From assembly GCA_902527215.1 (NCBI GenBank), contig CABZOF010000003.1, positions 1-64,000 of the forward strand: DNA of 64,000 nt. The letters are read 5' to 3'. A program made the position numbers and the translations under genes. Source of the DNA: an uncultured Pelagibacteraceae bacterium (lineage in GTDB: Bacteria; Pseudomonadota; Alphaproteobacteria; Pelagibacterales; Pelagibacteraceae). Shown one piece after another: positions 1 through 8,767 of the stretch (positions within the stretch are counted from its first letter, which is position 1; the number at the start of each line of letters is the position of its first letter). The notes under the pieces are model-generated. The model was not told the origin of the DNA. It saw only the letters and a program-made list of their open reading frames with translations, and searched no databases.

Positions 1-275
1 TAGAGCTAAATATATTAAAGTCTGTAGGATACGATATTAACTTTAAAGATTATGTGGTTGATAAAAGCATAAATGGTCAAACCAAATATATTGTAGACTC
101 AAGTCAAAAAATCATACCCAATTTTCTAATAGATAAAAATATTAGTCCTGAAAATTTAAAAGATATATACAGTGGCTTTACCATAGTTGGAGATTTTTTG
201 GATAAAACAATTATCAAACCTAATAACAAGAACTATCCTTCTTCAAGAAATGATTTTGTTAATTTGTTGAAATAA
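1..275 (+). CDS. recO: DNA repair protein RecO, C-terminal part (cut by window edge)
   Basis: The frame is open from base 3 to the stop at 273-275, so this is the last 90 or so residues of a gene beginning upstream of the window. The tail reads as a RecO C-terminal domain: a helix with LKSVGYDINF (the family's LLxxLGFxLDL position), a YIVDSSQKIIP strand (family Y-V-S-P), then FTIVGDFLDKTII and a short tail. RecO acts with RecR to load RecA at gaps. The zinc cysteines seen in some RecO proteins are absent from the visible part. Identification rests on pattern resemblance only. It converges with hemB, whose stop begins one base after this stop. Confidence 0.6.
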   Translation, partial: ELNILKSVGYDINFKDYVVDKSINGQTKYIVDSSQKIIPNFLIDKNISPENLKDIYSGFTIVGDFLDKTIIKPNNKNYPSSRNDFVNLLK

Positions 276-1256
276 TTAAAGATCAATTTGATCGGCAAAA
301 TAAGTTACAATGCCATTTGCTCCAGCTCTTTTAAACGAAATAAGAGACTCTTTTATTGAGGTTGTATCTATTAATTTTTTTTTAATTCCATTCATTATCA
401 AACTGTATTCTCCAGAAACTTGGTATGCAAATACTGGTATTTTGAAATTATCTTTTACTTTTTTTATTATATCAAGATAGGGCATACCAGGTTTAACCAT
501 GACCATATCAGCACCTTCTTTTATATCTAATGAAACTTCTCTCAAAGATTCATCTGAATTTCTAAAATCCATTTGGTATGTTTTTTTATCACCTTTTAGC
601 AATTTTTTTGATCCGACAGCGTCTCTAAATGGTCCATAAAAGCTAGATGAAAATTTAACTGCATATGATAATATTTGCACGTCATTTAAATTATTTTTAT
701 CTAATGCTGATCGAATTTTACCAATTCTGCCATCCATCATATCTGAGGGTGCAATAACATCACATCCCATTTTGGCTTGCAGCACCGCTTGTTTGGTAAG
801 TATTTCTATAGTTTTATCATTTAGAATATTATTTTTCTTTAATAATCCATCATGGCCATGAGAAGTGTAAGGATCTAGGGCCACATCACACATAATACCA
901 ATTTTATTCTTAAATTTTTTTTTAATGAATTTTATACCTCTACAGACTAAATTATCTGGGTTTAATGCTTCAGAACCATTTTCATCTTTTTTTGTTTTGC
1001 TTGTGTATGGAAATAAAGCAACCATAGGTATTCCTTTTTTAATTGCTTTACCTACGGCTATATTCAGTTTGTCTACACTATACCTAAATACATTTGGCAT
1101 AGATTTTATTGATTCTTTTTTATTTTTTCCTTCAATCAAGAAAATTGGTAGGATTAAATCACTATAAGATAAAGAACTTTCTTGCACTAGTTTCCTAGAC
1201 CAACTGTATTTTCTTGATCTTCTAAGCCTTAAATTTGGATATTTACCTGTAATCAT
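276..1256 (-). CDS. hemB: delta-aminolevulinic acid dehydratase (porphobilinogen synthase)
   Basis: HemB condenses two 5-aminolevulinate molecules to porphobilinogen, the first common step of tetrapyrrole synthesis, in the cytoplasm. The protein is about 326 aa, normal for the family. It shows the Schiff-base lysine region MVMVKPGMPYLD near the C-terminus and the upstream lysine in GPFRDAVGS context. The metal site reads CDVALDPYTSHGHDG: aspartates and alanine sit where zinc enzymes carry three cysteines, so this is the Mg-type form common in Alphaproteobacteria. I start at the ATG at 1256 because homology begins with YPNLRLRRSR just after it. The frame stays open to 1319, but those 21 residues look unlike any HemB. 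It is divergent from the oxygenase gene at 1325, so the short gap should hold both promoters. Confidence 0.95.
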   Translation of the reverse strand: MITGKYPNLRLRRSRKYSWSRKLVQESSLSYSDLILPIFLIEGKNKKESIKSMPNVFRYSVDKLNIAVGKAIKKGIPMVALFPYTSKTKKDENGSEALNPDNLVCRGIKFIKKKFKNKIGIMCDVALDPYTSHGHDGLLKKNNILNDKTIEILTKQAVLQAKMGCDVIAPSDMMDGRIGKIRSALDKNNLNDVQILSYAVKFSSSFYGPFRDAVGSKKLLKGDKKTYQMDFRNSDESLREVSLDIKEGADMVMVKPGMPYLDIIKKVKDNFKIPVFAYQVSGEYSLIMNGIKKKLIDTTSIKESLISFKRAGANGIVTYFADQIDL

Positions 1257-1324
1257 ATTGTATTTTATTATGCGACAAAATCTATTATACAAATATATAT
1301 ATAAATGAGTAGAAAACAATCTTC

Positions 1325-1969
1325 ATGATAGATAATAAAGACAAAGTCGTAAACCTTAACTTACATAATCAAACCGATAGAGTTTTAGACTTTAGTGATT
1401 TTCAAAAACAGACTATACAATTTGATATTGATAAGCTTCAAGATGCTTATAACCAAATAATACAAATTAAAAAGTTTGATGATGGAGGTGGTGTAACTAA
1501 TTTTGGTGCAATTTCTTTAACACAAATACCAGGAGACCCAGACTCAATAAAAGGTAGTAAAGCTCGAGGTGTTTATTGGACTAAACCTGATAAGTCTGGG
1601 AAAGAAGTTTCAAGGGATGTTGACATAGATGAGTATAAGTACAGTGAATTTATAAAAGATTACGAAAATACTTATTTTAAAGAAGTTTATGATGTTCTTT
1701 CATCAAAATATAAATTAGGCAGAGTAAGAATTTTATTAAAAGAACCAAGATCAACATTAAGCTGGCATAGAGATCCAGAACCTAGATTGCATATACCAAT
1801 TATAACAAATCCTGGTTGCTTAATGGTTATTGATAATGTAGCAAAGCATATGCCTGCCGATGGATCAGTTTGGGTTACTAACAATACAAAATATCATAAC
1901 GCATTTAATGGTGGAGAAGAAAATAGAATACACCTAGTTGCATGTGTGTTAGATTATAAATTTAATTAA
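1325..1969 (+). CDS. 2-oxoglutarate/Fe(II) oxygenase, aspartyl/asparaginyl beta-hydroxylase type
   Basis: A 214-residue protein whose C-terminal half carries the iron-binding pattern of the aspartyl/asparaginyl beta-hydroxylase family: WHRDPEPRLHIPI (His and Asp ligands plus a conserved Arg-His) followed about 45 residues later by YHNAFNGGEENRIHLV (distal His ligand and the Arg that holds 2-oxoglutarate). The N-terminal 90 residues are not recognisable. The family hydroxylates protein or small-molecule substrates; the substrate here cannot be told. It is first in a plus-strand run and its stop is one base before the rpiB start, so cotranscription with rpiB-glyA is likely. No signal peptide is seen, suggesting a cytoplasmic enzyme. 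Confidence 0.75.
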   Translation: MIDNKDKVVNLNLHNQTDRVLDFSDFQKQTIQFDIDKLQDAYNQIIQIKKFDDGGGVTNFGAISLTQIPGDPDSIKGSKARGVYWTKPDKSGKEVSRDVDIDEYKYSEFIKDYENTYFKEVYDVLSSKYKLGRVRILLKEPRSTLSWHRDPEPRLHIPIITNPGCLMVIDNVAKHMPADGSVWVTNNTKYHNAFNGGEENRIHLVACVLDYKFN

Positions 1970-1970
1970 T

Positions 1971-2390
1971 TTGAAAAAAATTTATATCGCATCTGATCAT
2001 GCTGGATTTAATTTAAAAGAGAGTATAAAAAAAAAATTTTCTTCAAAATTTGAAGTTTTAGATTTAGGTCCAGATCATTCAAAAAAATCAGTAAACTATC
2101 CAGATTATGCCCATAAATTATCAAAAAAGATAAAAAAAGATAATATTGGTATTTTAGTATGTGGTTCGGGTATGGGTATGGCAATGACAGCTAATAAACA
2201 TAAAAATATAAGAGCGGCACTATGTTATTCGGTAAAAAACGCTAAATTATCTAGATTGCATAATGATGCAAATGTTATTACATTAGGAGAAAGGTTGATT
2301 AGTAAAAATTTAGCCTTTAAATGTATATATGCATTCTTAAATACTAAGTTTGAGGGTGGAAGACACTTAAAAAGAGTTAAAAAAATATAA
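1971..2390 (+). CDS. rpiB: ribose-5-phosphate isomerase B
   Basis: RpiB interconverts ribose 5-phosphate and ribulose 5-phosphate in the pentose phosphate pathway. The 139-aa protein has the family signature throughout: [12 protein letters not shown] at the N-terminus (phosphate and substrate binding), the catalytic cysteine loop [17 protein letters not shown] (Cys about residue 65), and [16 protein letters not shown]. Length is slightly below the usual 145-150 aa. The start is a TTG at 1971, one base after the preceding stop. No other start fits, because SDHAGF must lie at the very N-terminus. glyA follows after 5 bp, the usual order in Alphaproteobacteria. Confidence 0.93.
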   Translation: MKKIYIASDHAGFNLKESIKKKFSSKFEVLDLGPDHSKKSVNYPDYAHKLSKKIKKDNIGILVCGSGMGMAMTANKHKNIRAALCYSVKNAKLSRLHNDANVITLGERLISKNLAFKCIYAFLNTKFEGGRHLKRVKKI

Positions 2391-2395
2391 AAATT

Positions 2396-3706
2396 ATGTC
2401 AAGTGAAACAAAATATTTAAATAGTGAGTACAAAGACTTCTTTGAAAAAAGTTTATTAGATAGTGATCCTGAAATTTATAAAGCCATTAATGATGAGTTG
2501 GTTCGTCAACAAAATCATATTGAATTAATTGCATCTGAAAATATTGTGTCTCAAGCAGTCCTTGAAGCTCAAGGATCAGTATTGACAAATAAATATGCTG
2601 AAGGTTATCCTGGCAAAAGATACTATAATGGTTGTGAACATGTGGATGTTGCTGAACAATTAGCTATAGATAGACTTAAAGAATTATTTAATTGTAAATT
2701 TGCTAACGCTCAACCTCACTCAGGGGCACAGGCAAACGGTGCAGTATTTTTAGCTTTGTTAAAACCCGGTGATACTTTTATGGGAATGAGCTTGAATTCA
2801 GGAGGGCATATTACTCATGGTTTAAAAATTTCTATGTCAGGAAAATGGTTTAATGCAATTGGATATGAAGTGGATAAAGAATCTGAACTTATTGATTATG
2901 ACAATGTGGAAAAGCTTGCGCTTGAGCACAAACCTAAACTTATAATTGCTGGTGGAAGTGCATATTCAAGAGTCATTGATTTCAAAAGATTTAGAGAAAT
3001 TGCTGATAAAGTTGGAGCATACCTAATGGTTGATATGGCTCATTTTTCAGGTTTGGTTGCTGGTAAAGGTTATCCTAATCCATGTGATTATGCACATGTA
3101 GTTACATCAACAACCCACAAAGTATTCAGAAGTGCAAGAGGTGGAATTATATTAACTAATCACGAAGATTTATCAAAAAAATTTAATACAGCTGTTTTTC
3201 CTGGATACCAAGGAGGACCATTAATGCATATTATAGCTGCTAAAGCAGTTGGATTTAAAGAAGCATTAAAACCTGAATTTAAAGATTATATTAAAACTGT
3301 TTTAGCAAATGCAAAAATTTTAGCTGAGACTTTAAAAAATAACGGTTTTAAAATATATTCAGGTGGTACAGATACACATCTGATGTTAGTTGATCTAAGG
3401 CCTTTTAATGTAAAGGGTAATGTTGCTGCAGAAAGTCTTTCTAGAGCAAATATTACATGTAATAAAAATGGTATTCCGTTTGACAGTGAAAGCCCAATGA
3501 TAACCTCTGGTATAAGACTTGGATCGCAGGCTGCTACAACAAGAGGATTTGGGTTAAAAGAATTTCAAATAGTAGGTGATTTAATAACAAAAACTATAAA
3601 AGGATTAGCAGAAAATCCTGAAGATAACTCTAAAACAGAGAATGAAGTAAGAAAAGAAGTTGTTAGCCTATGTTCAAATTTTCCTATATATAAGCACTTA
3701 GGTTAG
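2396..3706 (+). CDS. glyA: serine hydroxymethyltransferase
   Basis: GlyA is the PLP enzyme that converts serine plus tetrahydrofolate to glycine plus methylene-THF. It supplies one-carbon units and glycine, for which SAR11 cells are often short. The 436-aa protein shows [31 protein letters not shown], the [11 protein letters not shown] loop and the PLP lysine in [14 protein letters not shown]. The last motif is unusual: most SHMTs read TTTHK(T/S)L(R/A)GPRGG, so G-P is replaced by S-A here. An N-terminal extension of about 20 residues precedes the conserved core, as in other alphaproteobacterial forms. It sits between rpiB and nrdR in the standard synteny, so it is probably the main glyA and not a paralogue. 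Confidence 0.95.
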   Translation: MSSETKYLNSEYKDFFEKSLLDSDPEIYKAINDELVRQQNHIELIASENIVSQAVLEAQGSVLTNKYAEGYPGKRYYNGCEHVDVAEQLAIDRLKELFNCKFANAQPHSGAQANGAVFLALLKPGDTFMGMSLNSGGHITHGLKISMSGKWFNAIGYEVDKESELIDYDNVEKLALEHKPKLIIAGGSAYSRVIDFKRFREIADKVGAYLMVDMAHFSGLVAGKGYPNPCDYAHVVTSTTHKVFRSARGGIILTNHEDLSKKFNTAVFPGYQGGPLMHIIAAKAVGFKEALKPEFKDYIKTVLANAKILAETLKNNGFKIYSGGTDTHLMLVDLRPFNVKGNVAAESLSRANITCNKNGIPFDSESPMITSGIRLGSQAATTRGFGLKEFQIVGDLITKTIKGLAENPEDNSKTENEVRKEVVSLCSNFPIYKHLG

Positions 3707-3715
3707 TTTAAGCTT

Positions 3716-4174
3716 ATGATATGTCCATGCAGCAAAAAAGGTGACACTTCGGTTGTTGATTCTAGACCCACAGAGGATGGAACGGCAATTAGAAGAAGAA
3801 GACTCTGTAGCTGTGGTGAAAGATTCACAACATTTGAAAGAGTTCAATTTAGAGAACTTACAGTAGTTAAAAAAAACGGTAGAAAATCATCTTTTGATAG
3901 AGAAAAACTTTCAAAATCAATTTATGTCGCTTTAAAGAAAAGACCTATTGATACAGAAACAGCAGAAAAATTCATCTCAAAAATTAGTAGATCATTAGAA
4001 GAATTGGGTCAGAGTGAAATTTCATCTAATACTATTGGAACTATGGTTATGGAGGGTTTAAAAGAGCTTGATCCCGTAGCTTATGTTCGATTTGCATCAG
4101 TCTATAGAAACTTCAGAGAAGAAAAAGACTTTGTTCAATTTGTGGATAGAATTGATGTCTTTAAAAAACGATAA
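3716..4174 (+). CDS. nrdR: transcriptional repressor NrdR (altered zinc ribbon)
   Basis: NrdR senses ATP/dATP through an ATP-cone and represses ribonucleotide reductase genes. The 152-aa length is normal. The N-terminal ribbon keeps [16 protein letters not shown] and [10 protein letters not shown], and the ATP-cone begins at [16 protein letters not shown]. Both metal knuckles differ from the family: the first reads C3-P-C5 instead of CPxC, and the second reads C-S-C instead of CxxC, with one residue missing before GERFTT. Four cysteines remain, so zinc binding is still possible with altered geometry. It ends inside the ribD start region (20-bp overlap), consistent with translational coupling. 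Confidence 0.92.
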   Translation: MICPCSKKGDTSVVDSRPTEDGTAIRRRRLCSCGERFTTFERVQFRELTVVKKNGRKSSFDREKLSKSIYVALKKRPIDTETAEKFISKISRSLEELGQSEISSNTIGTMVMEGLKELDPVAYVRFASVYRNFREEKDFVQFVDRIDVFKKR

Positions 4175-5253
4175 TTATAAATCTACGGATAAAAAAATTA
4201 TGAACTTTGCTATAGAATTAGCAGAGAATAATAAGTATTTAACTGGGACAAATCCATCTGTTGGTTGTGTAATTGTTAAGAATAATAAAATCTTATCTTT
4301 TGCAACTACTAATAATGGTGGTAGACCACACGCAGAAAGAATTGCATTAAATAAAAATAAATATAACAAAGGAACATCACTTTACTCAACACTTGAACCT
4401 TGTTCTCATCACGGGGTAACACCCCCTTGTACAAATGCAATAATAAAGAATAAAGTTAAGAGAGTTTATTACTCAATTGAGGATAAAGATTTTCGAACTT
4501 TCAATAAAACAAAGAAAATTTTAAGATCAAAAAATATTGTCGCAAAATCAGGACTGCAAAAAAGAAATGTATATAATCTCTACAAAGAATATAACTATAT
4601 AAGATCTAACAAAGCTCCTTATATAATTGGAAAAATTGCAAGTTCATTAAATTTAAATATTTTAAGAAACAATTCTCCAATAACAAACGAGCATTCAAGA
4701 AATGTTTCACATATTTTAAGATTCCAAAATCATGCAATATTAACTTCATACAAAACAATTAATACAGATAACCCTAAACTCAATTGTAGATTAAATGGAT
4801 TAGAGAAATTTTCACCTACTGTAGTTGTAATCGATAAGAACTTAAAAATTAAAATTAATTCTTATGTAATTAAAAATTCAAAAAAAAAGTAAATTAATTA
4901 TATTTCATTGTTCTAAAAATATCTCAAAAATTAGATTTTTAAAAAATAGAGGTGTTCGGCTGATTTATCGAAATGTGAATGATAATCAGAATTTCAATCT
5001 AAGAAAAATTAGTCAAAAACTTTATACATTAGGACTTCATAGGTTGTTAGTGGAGACAGGCAAAAATTTAATGACGAATTTTCTTAATGAAAATTTATTA
5101 AATGAATTCTACTTCTTTAAAAGCGACAAAATAATCTCTAATAAAGATAAAATTAATATATCTTCATTAGTAAAAATGATTAATAAAAACTATAAGAATA
5201 AAAAAAAAATAAATACATATTTAGATAAAGATACACTTACTCACTATTACTAA
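4155..5253 (+). CDS. ribD: riboflavin biosynthesis protein RibD, frame interrupted at an A9 run
   Basis: RibD deaminates and then reduces the pyrimidine intermediate of riboflavin synthesis. The deaminase half is intact: NPSVGCVIV, the zinc motif PHAE, and [12 protein letters not shown]. The reductase half starts at [10 protein letters not shown] and runs to a stop at 4890-4892. A second frame continues seamlessly from the A run through [20 protein letters not shown] to LHRLLVETG and stops at 5253, giving a full-length RibD if one A is skipped. The reductase core is also unusual: the family SLDG and S-x-W-I-T signatures read SLNL and SPIT. Either the reductase is decaying, or the run is read by slippage, or the A count is a sequencing error. 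The start ATG at 4155 overlaps nrdR; ATG 4200 is an alternative. The GTG at 4975 is not a credible independent start. Confidence 0.82.
4880..4888 (+). other. A9 homopolymer at the ribD frame change
   Basis: Nine consecutive A residues follow a TC and precede GTAAATT. In the upstream frame they lead straight into the stop TAA at 4890-4892. In the +1 frame they read on into the rest of the RibD reductase domain. Runs of nine or more A are known sites of transcriptional slippage in AT-rich bacterial genomes, and also of sequencing indels. Confidence 0.75.
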
Positions 5254-5254
5254 A

Positions 5255-5848
5255 ATGTTTAATGGAATTATATTTTATAAAGGAACAATTAACGGAATCA
5301 AAAAAAGAGCAAAGGGAGTTAATTTATTTATAAAATCTTCATTGAAAGTTTCGAATAAAAATCTAGGGATTTCAATTTCTTGTGATGGAGTTTGTCTTAC
5401 CTTAATTTCGTACAAAAATAAGACTCTAGAATTTTATCTATCAAATGAAACGTTGGCTAAATCAAAATTTAGAAATATTAAAATTGGAGATGAAATTAAT
5501 TTAGAAAAACCATTAAAATTTGGTGATAATATTTCTGGACATATCTGCCAGGGTCATGTTGATACAGTTTGTTCTGTAAAAAGTATTAAGAAAGTTGATA
5601 AATCAAATATTTTTGAATTTAAAATAGCAAAATCACTAAAGAAGCAATTGGTAGAAAAAGCTTCAATACTAATAAACGGAGTTTCACTCACAATATCCAA
5701 AATAAAAATGAATTCTTTTGAAATATGGATTATTCCTCATACACTAAAACTGACTAATTTAATCAAATTAAAAAAAAATGATTTGGTTAATGTCGAAATT
5801 GATATTATGTCAAAATATGTAAAAAAATTTATCAATGAAAAAAAATAA
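5255..5848 (+). CDS. ribE: riboflavin synthase alpha chain
   Basis: The trimeric enzyme dismutates two 6,7-dimethyl-8-ribityllumazine molecules to riboflavin and the RibD product. The 197-aa protein shows the two-barrel repeat. Barrel 1 begins MFNGII and has SCDGVCLTL. Barrel 2 begins near GDNISGHICQGHVDT and has INGVSLTI and IPHTLKLTNL. The usual N-terminal MFTGIV(E) reads MFNGIIFYKG here. It starts one base after the ribD stop and its 3' end overlaps ribB by 14 bp, so the rib genes form one transcriptional unit with coupled translation. Confidence 0.92.
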   Translation: MFNGIIFYKGTINGIKKRAKGVNLFIKSSLKVSNKNLGISISCDGVCLTLISYKNKTLEFYLSNETLAKSKFRNIKIGDEINLEKPLKFGDNISGHICQGHVDTVCSVKSIKKVDKSNIFEFKIAKSLKKQLVEKASILINGVSLTISKIKMNSFEIWIIPHTLKLTNLIKLKKNDLVNVEIDIMSKYVKKFINEKK

Positions 5849-6950
5849 TTTTAGCTCAATAGATAGTATAATTAAGACAGTTAAGAAAAATGGCATGTAT
5901 ATTCTTGTTGATGATGAAAGCAAACATGAAGAAATGGAAAACGAAGGCGATTTAGTAATTTCCACGTCAGCTGTTAATCCTAATCATATTAATTTCATGG
6001 CCAAACATGCAAGAGGATTAATTTGTTTAGCAATGGATAATGCACAATCAAAAAAAATTGGACTAACTTTGGCTTCTCCAATAAATCAATCCAGAAGCAA
6101 AACTGCTTTTACTTACTCTATAGAAGCTAAAAAAGGTGTTACAACAGGTATATCAGCCTATGATCGTGCTAGAACAATTAAAGCTGCATCAAATAAAAAC
6201 GCAAAAAAAAATGATATTGTGTCTCCAGGACATGTTTTTCCAGTTATAGCAAGAGATGGAGGTGTACTTGTTAGAGCAGGGCATACCGAGGCATCAGTTG
6301 ATATATCAAAACTTGCTAAAAAAAATAATTCAGCTGTTATTTGCGAAATTATGGCAGAAGATGGAAAAATGGCAACAGGCAGAACATTATTTAATTTTGC
6401 TAAAAAACATAAACTTAAAATAGGTAAGATTGAAGATTTAATTGCTTATAGGTTAAAGAGAGAGAAACTTGTTAAATTAAAAAAAACTTCTTCAATAATT
6501 GTTCAAAAACAAAAATTTAAAATAAAAGTATTTGAAAATGTAATTGACGGGTCAGAAAACTTTGCATTGATAAAAGGAACCTTAAAAAAAGGAATTGTTC
6601 CTAGATTAAGAGTAATATCATCTAATGTAGTTCAAAATTATTTAATTAATCAAAAACTGCCAAATTCATTTGATAAAACAATCTCATATTTTAAAAAATA
6701 TAATAATTGTGTTCTTGTTTTTATAAGAGATCCTAATTTAAAATCAGTAACTCAAACACTTAAACAGTATAAAAGTAAAACTTTTTATAAAAAAGGACAT
6801 GACAAATTGATTAGAAACTATGGTATAGGGGCTCAAATTATTAAATCTTTAAATATTAAAAATATGATACTTGTTACTAGATCTAAAAAAAAAGTGATAG
6901 GTTTAGAGGGTTATGGAATAAAAATTAAAAAACAGGAAATTATAAAGTGA
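5835..6950 (+). CDS. ribB: 3,4-dihydroxy-2-butanone 4-phosphate synthase with degenerate GTP cyclohydrolase II domain
   Basis: Residues 1 to about 205 form a complete DHBP synthase: ENEGDLVI (metal and substrate binding), FMAKHARGLICLAM, the TGISAYDRARTI loop and VSPGHVFPVIARDGGVLVRAGHTEASVD. It makes the four-carbon unit from ribulose 5-phosphate, which rpiB at the head of this run can help supply. Residues 210-371 align with GTP cyclohydrolase II (GLEGYGIKI near the end matches the GL(E/D)GYGL signature), but the three zinc cysteines and the GTP-binding region are gone; LRVISSN stands where VRVHSEC is expected. This matches the RibBX type known in Alphaproteobacteria. A separate RibA must exist elsewhere. 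The stop overlaps the ribH start by 4 bp. Confidence 0.9.
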   Translation: MKKNNFSSIDSIIKTVKKNGMYILVDDESKHEEMENEGDLVISTSAVNPNHINFMAKHARGLICLAMDNAQSKKIGLTLASPINQSRSKTAFTYSIEAKKGVTTGISAYDRARTIKAASNKNAKKNDIVSPGHVFPVIARDGGVLVRAGHTEASVDISKLAKKNNSAVICEIMAEDGKMATGRTLFNFAKKHKLKIGKIEDLIAYRLKREKLVKLKKTSSIIVQKQKFKIKVFENVIDGSENFALIKGTLKKGIVPRLRVISSNVVQNYLINQKLPNSFDKTISYFKKYNNCVLVFIRDPNLKSVTQTLKQYKSKTFYKKGHDKLIRNYGIGAQIIKSLNIKNMILVTRSKKKVIGLEGYGIKIKKQEIIK

Positions 6951-7333
6951 AAAAAAAAATTCTAATTGTTGTTGCAAATTATTACGAAAATATTGCCAGA
7001 TCTTTACTAAACAGTGCAATAAATAAAATTAAAAATAAGTGTTTTATAAAGGTGATTAATGTACCTGGTGCATTTGAGATACCTGTAACAATATCAAAAA
7101 ATTTAAATAAATTTAATGGATTCATTGCCTTAGGATGCGTGATTAAAGGTCAAACACCTCATTTTGATTTTATATCAAAAGCAACTACTGATGCATTAAT
7201 GACATTATCAATTACATCCAAGAAACCTGTAGGGAATGGTGTAATTACCTGCTTAAACAAAAAACAAGCATTTGCTCGTGGCAGGAAAGGTTCAGAGGCT
7301 GCGGAGGCAGTTTTGTCCGTCCTATCTCAATAA
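6947..7333 (+). CDS. ribH: 6,7-dimethyl-8-ribityllumazine synthase
   Basis: RibH joins the RibB product to the RibD product to give the lumazine used by RibE. At 128 aa it is somewhat shorter than the usual 140-155 aa. Motifs seen are NVPGAFEIPV, ALGCVIKGQTPHFDFI (the His of the TPH segment is the catalytic base position; families usually read GETxHFD), KPVGNGVIT and GRKGSEAAEAV at the C-terminus. The start is a GTG at 6947 overlapping ribB. nusB follows after 3 bp, the classic ribH-nusB pair. Confidence 0.93.
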   Translation: MKKKILIVVANYYENIARSLLNSAINKIKNKCFIKVINVPGAFEIPVTISKNLNKFNGFIALGCVIKGQTPHFDFISKATTDALMTLSITSKKPVGNGVITCLNKKQAFARGRKGSEAAEAVLSVLSQ

Positions 7334-7336
7334 ATT

Positions 7337-7741
7337 ATGACTACCCAATTTTCTCCTCAAAGAAATCCAAGAGTAATAATTATACAAAAACTCTATGGAA
7401 AACTTTTTAATAATGAGGAAAATATTATTTTTCCAAAACATAGATTTAAAAAGTTTATTAAGGATATTGTAAATGGAACTCTCGAAAGAGAAGAGTTAAT
7501 AAATACTGAGATCAATAATCATTTAGATAAAGATATAAAAATTAATAATATGGATAAGGTTTTTCAAATTATTATTAAAAGTGCAATTTTCGAATTATTA
7601 TATAAGCCAAATACTTCAATTAAAATTATAATTAATGAATATTTAAAAGCTTCAAATTTTTTTATAGATGTCTCACAAACAAAATACCTTAATGCATTAT
7701 TAGACAAAATTTCAAAAAAAATTAGAATAAGCAATGAATGA
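7337..7741 (+). CDS. nusB: transcription antitermination protein NusB
   Basis: NusB binds boxA RNA together with S10 to support antitermination of rRNA transcription. The 134-aa protein begins with the RVIIIQKLYGKLF helix (the family's AR..A.Q.LY) and ends with the conserved FxNALLDKIS-type helix (YLNALLDKISK). Sequence conservation is otherwise low, as is normal for small all-helical NusB of AT-rich genomes. Position directly after ribH and overlapping thiL by 8 bp supports the call. Confidence 0.88.
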   Translation: MTTQFSPQRNPRVIIIQKLYGKLFNNEENIIFPKHRFKKFIKDIVNGTLEREELINTEINNHLDKDIKINNMDKVFQIIIKSAIFELLYKPNTSIKIIINEYLKASNFFIDVSQTKYLNALLDKISKKIRISNE

Positions 7742-8693
7742 ATTTGCTTTAATTCAGAAATATTTTAAAAAATTAACAAATAATAATCCATCAGCATTAG
7801 GCTTAAATGATGATGTTTTTTTTGATAAAAAACGTAACGTTGTTGTTTCAACTGATACTTATGTGGAAGGTGTTCATTTCCTTAATTTTAAAAAACCTGA
7901 TTTAGTTATAAAAAAAATAGTAAGATCTTCAATATCAGATTTATATTGCAAGGGTGTAAAACCAAAATTCATTTTTATAGGTGCTAGTGGAAACAATAAT
8001 TCTTTTTCAAAAAAAAATCTCAATATGATTTCTAAAAGTCTTAAAGAAGAACAAAAGAAATATGATATTAAACTATCTGGTGGTGATACTACAAAGTCAA
8101 AAACAACAAGCTTTACAATAATGTCATTAGGTTATTCCAAAAAAATAGTTCAAAGAAATAATTGTAATAATGGTGATGATATATATGTAACTGGCAACAT
8201 TGGTGATAGCTACTTAGGATTACAAATCTTAAAAAGAAATATTTTATTAAATAGAAAAAATTATAATTATTTTATTAAAAAATATTATTTACCTGACTTA
8301 CCTATTAAGATCAGCTCAAATCTTTTAAACTTTGCAAATTCTTCAATTGACATTTCAGATGGCTTATTTGGAGATTTGAATAAATTAATCAATAAAAGTG
8401 AATTATTTTATAAAGTAGAATTGAATAAAATTCCAATTTCAACAAATTTGAAAAAATATCTTTCTAAATCAAAAAAAAAGAAGATAAGCTTCATTTCAAA
8501 GGGTGATGACTATCAAATTATATTTACATCCCCAAAATCAAAGAGAGATTATATTCAAAAATTTTTCAAAAAGATGAATCAGAAAGTAACATTAATTGGC
8601 AATTTAACTAAAGATGCTAAAAATAATGAAATTATTGATGGCAATAAACGTATAAAACATGCATATAATGATGGATATTTGCACAATTTCTAA
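7734..8693 (+). CDS. thiL: thiamine-monophosphate kinase
   Basis: ThiL phosphorylates thiamine monophosphate to the active diphosphate. The 319-aa length fits. Motifs in order are SALGLNDDVFFD (Mg-binding aspartates), VVSTDTYVEGVHF, SISDLYCKGVKPKF, KLSGGDTTKS (nucleotide binding), DDIYVTGNIGDSYLG, ANSSIDISDGLFGDL and SKGDDYQIIFT. All signature positions of the PurM/ThiL superfamily are kept. The gene overlaps nusB by 8 bp and closes the rib-nus-thi run. A 74-bp gap with room for a promoter separates it from hppA. Confidence 0.94.
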   Translation: MNEFALIQKYFKKLTNNNPSALGLNDDVFFDKKRNVVVSTDTYVEGVHFLNFKKPDLVIKKIVRSSISDLYCKGVKPKFIFIGASGNNNSFSKKNLNMISKSLKEEQKKYDIKLSGGDTTKSKTTSFTIMSLGYSKKIVQRNNCNNGDDIYVTGNIGDSYLGLQILKRNILLNRKNYNYFIKKYYLPDLPIKISSNLLNFANSSIDISDGLFGDLNKLINKSELFYKVELNKIPISTNLKKYLSKSKKKKISFISKGDDYQIIFTSPKSKRDYIQKFFKKMNQKVTLIGNLTKDAKNNEIIDGNKRIKHAYNDGYLHNF

Positions 8694-8767
8694 CAAAGTT
8701 AAATATTGCGTTTTATATCATATTTTGTATTACATATTTTTCATAAATTTAATTAACAAAGGAACCA

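Noticed and set aside
4083..4154. ribD starting at ATG 4083
   Set aside because: That would overlap nrdR by 92 bp and add 24 residues that are only a frame-shifted reading of NrdR.
4975..5253. A separate small gene after ribD starting with GTG
   Set aside because: Its frame is open upstream to the A9 run and continues the RibD reductase domain, so it is the tail of ribD.
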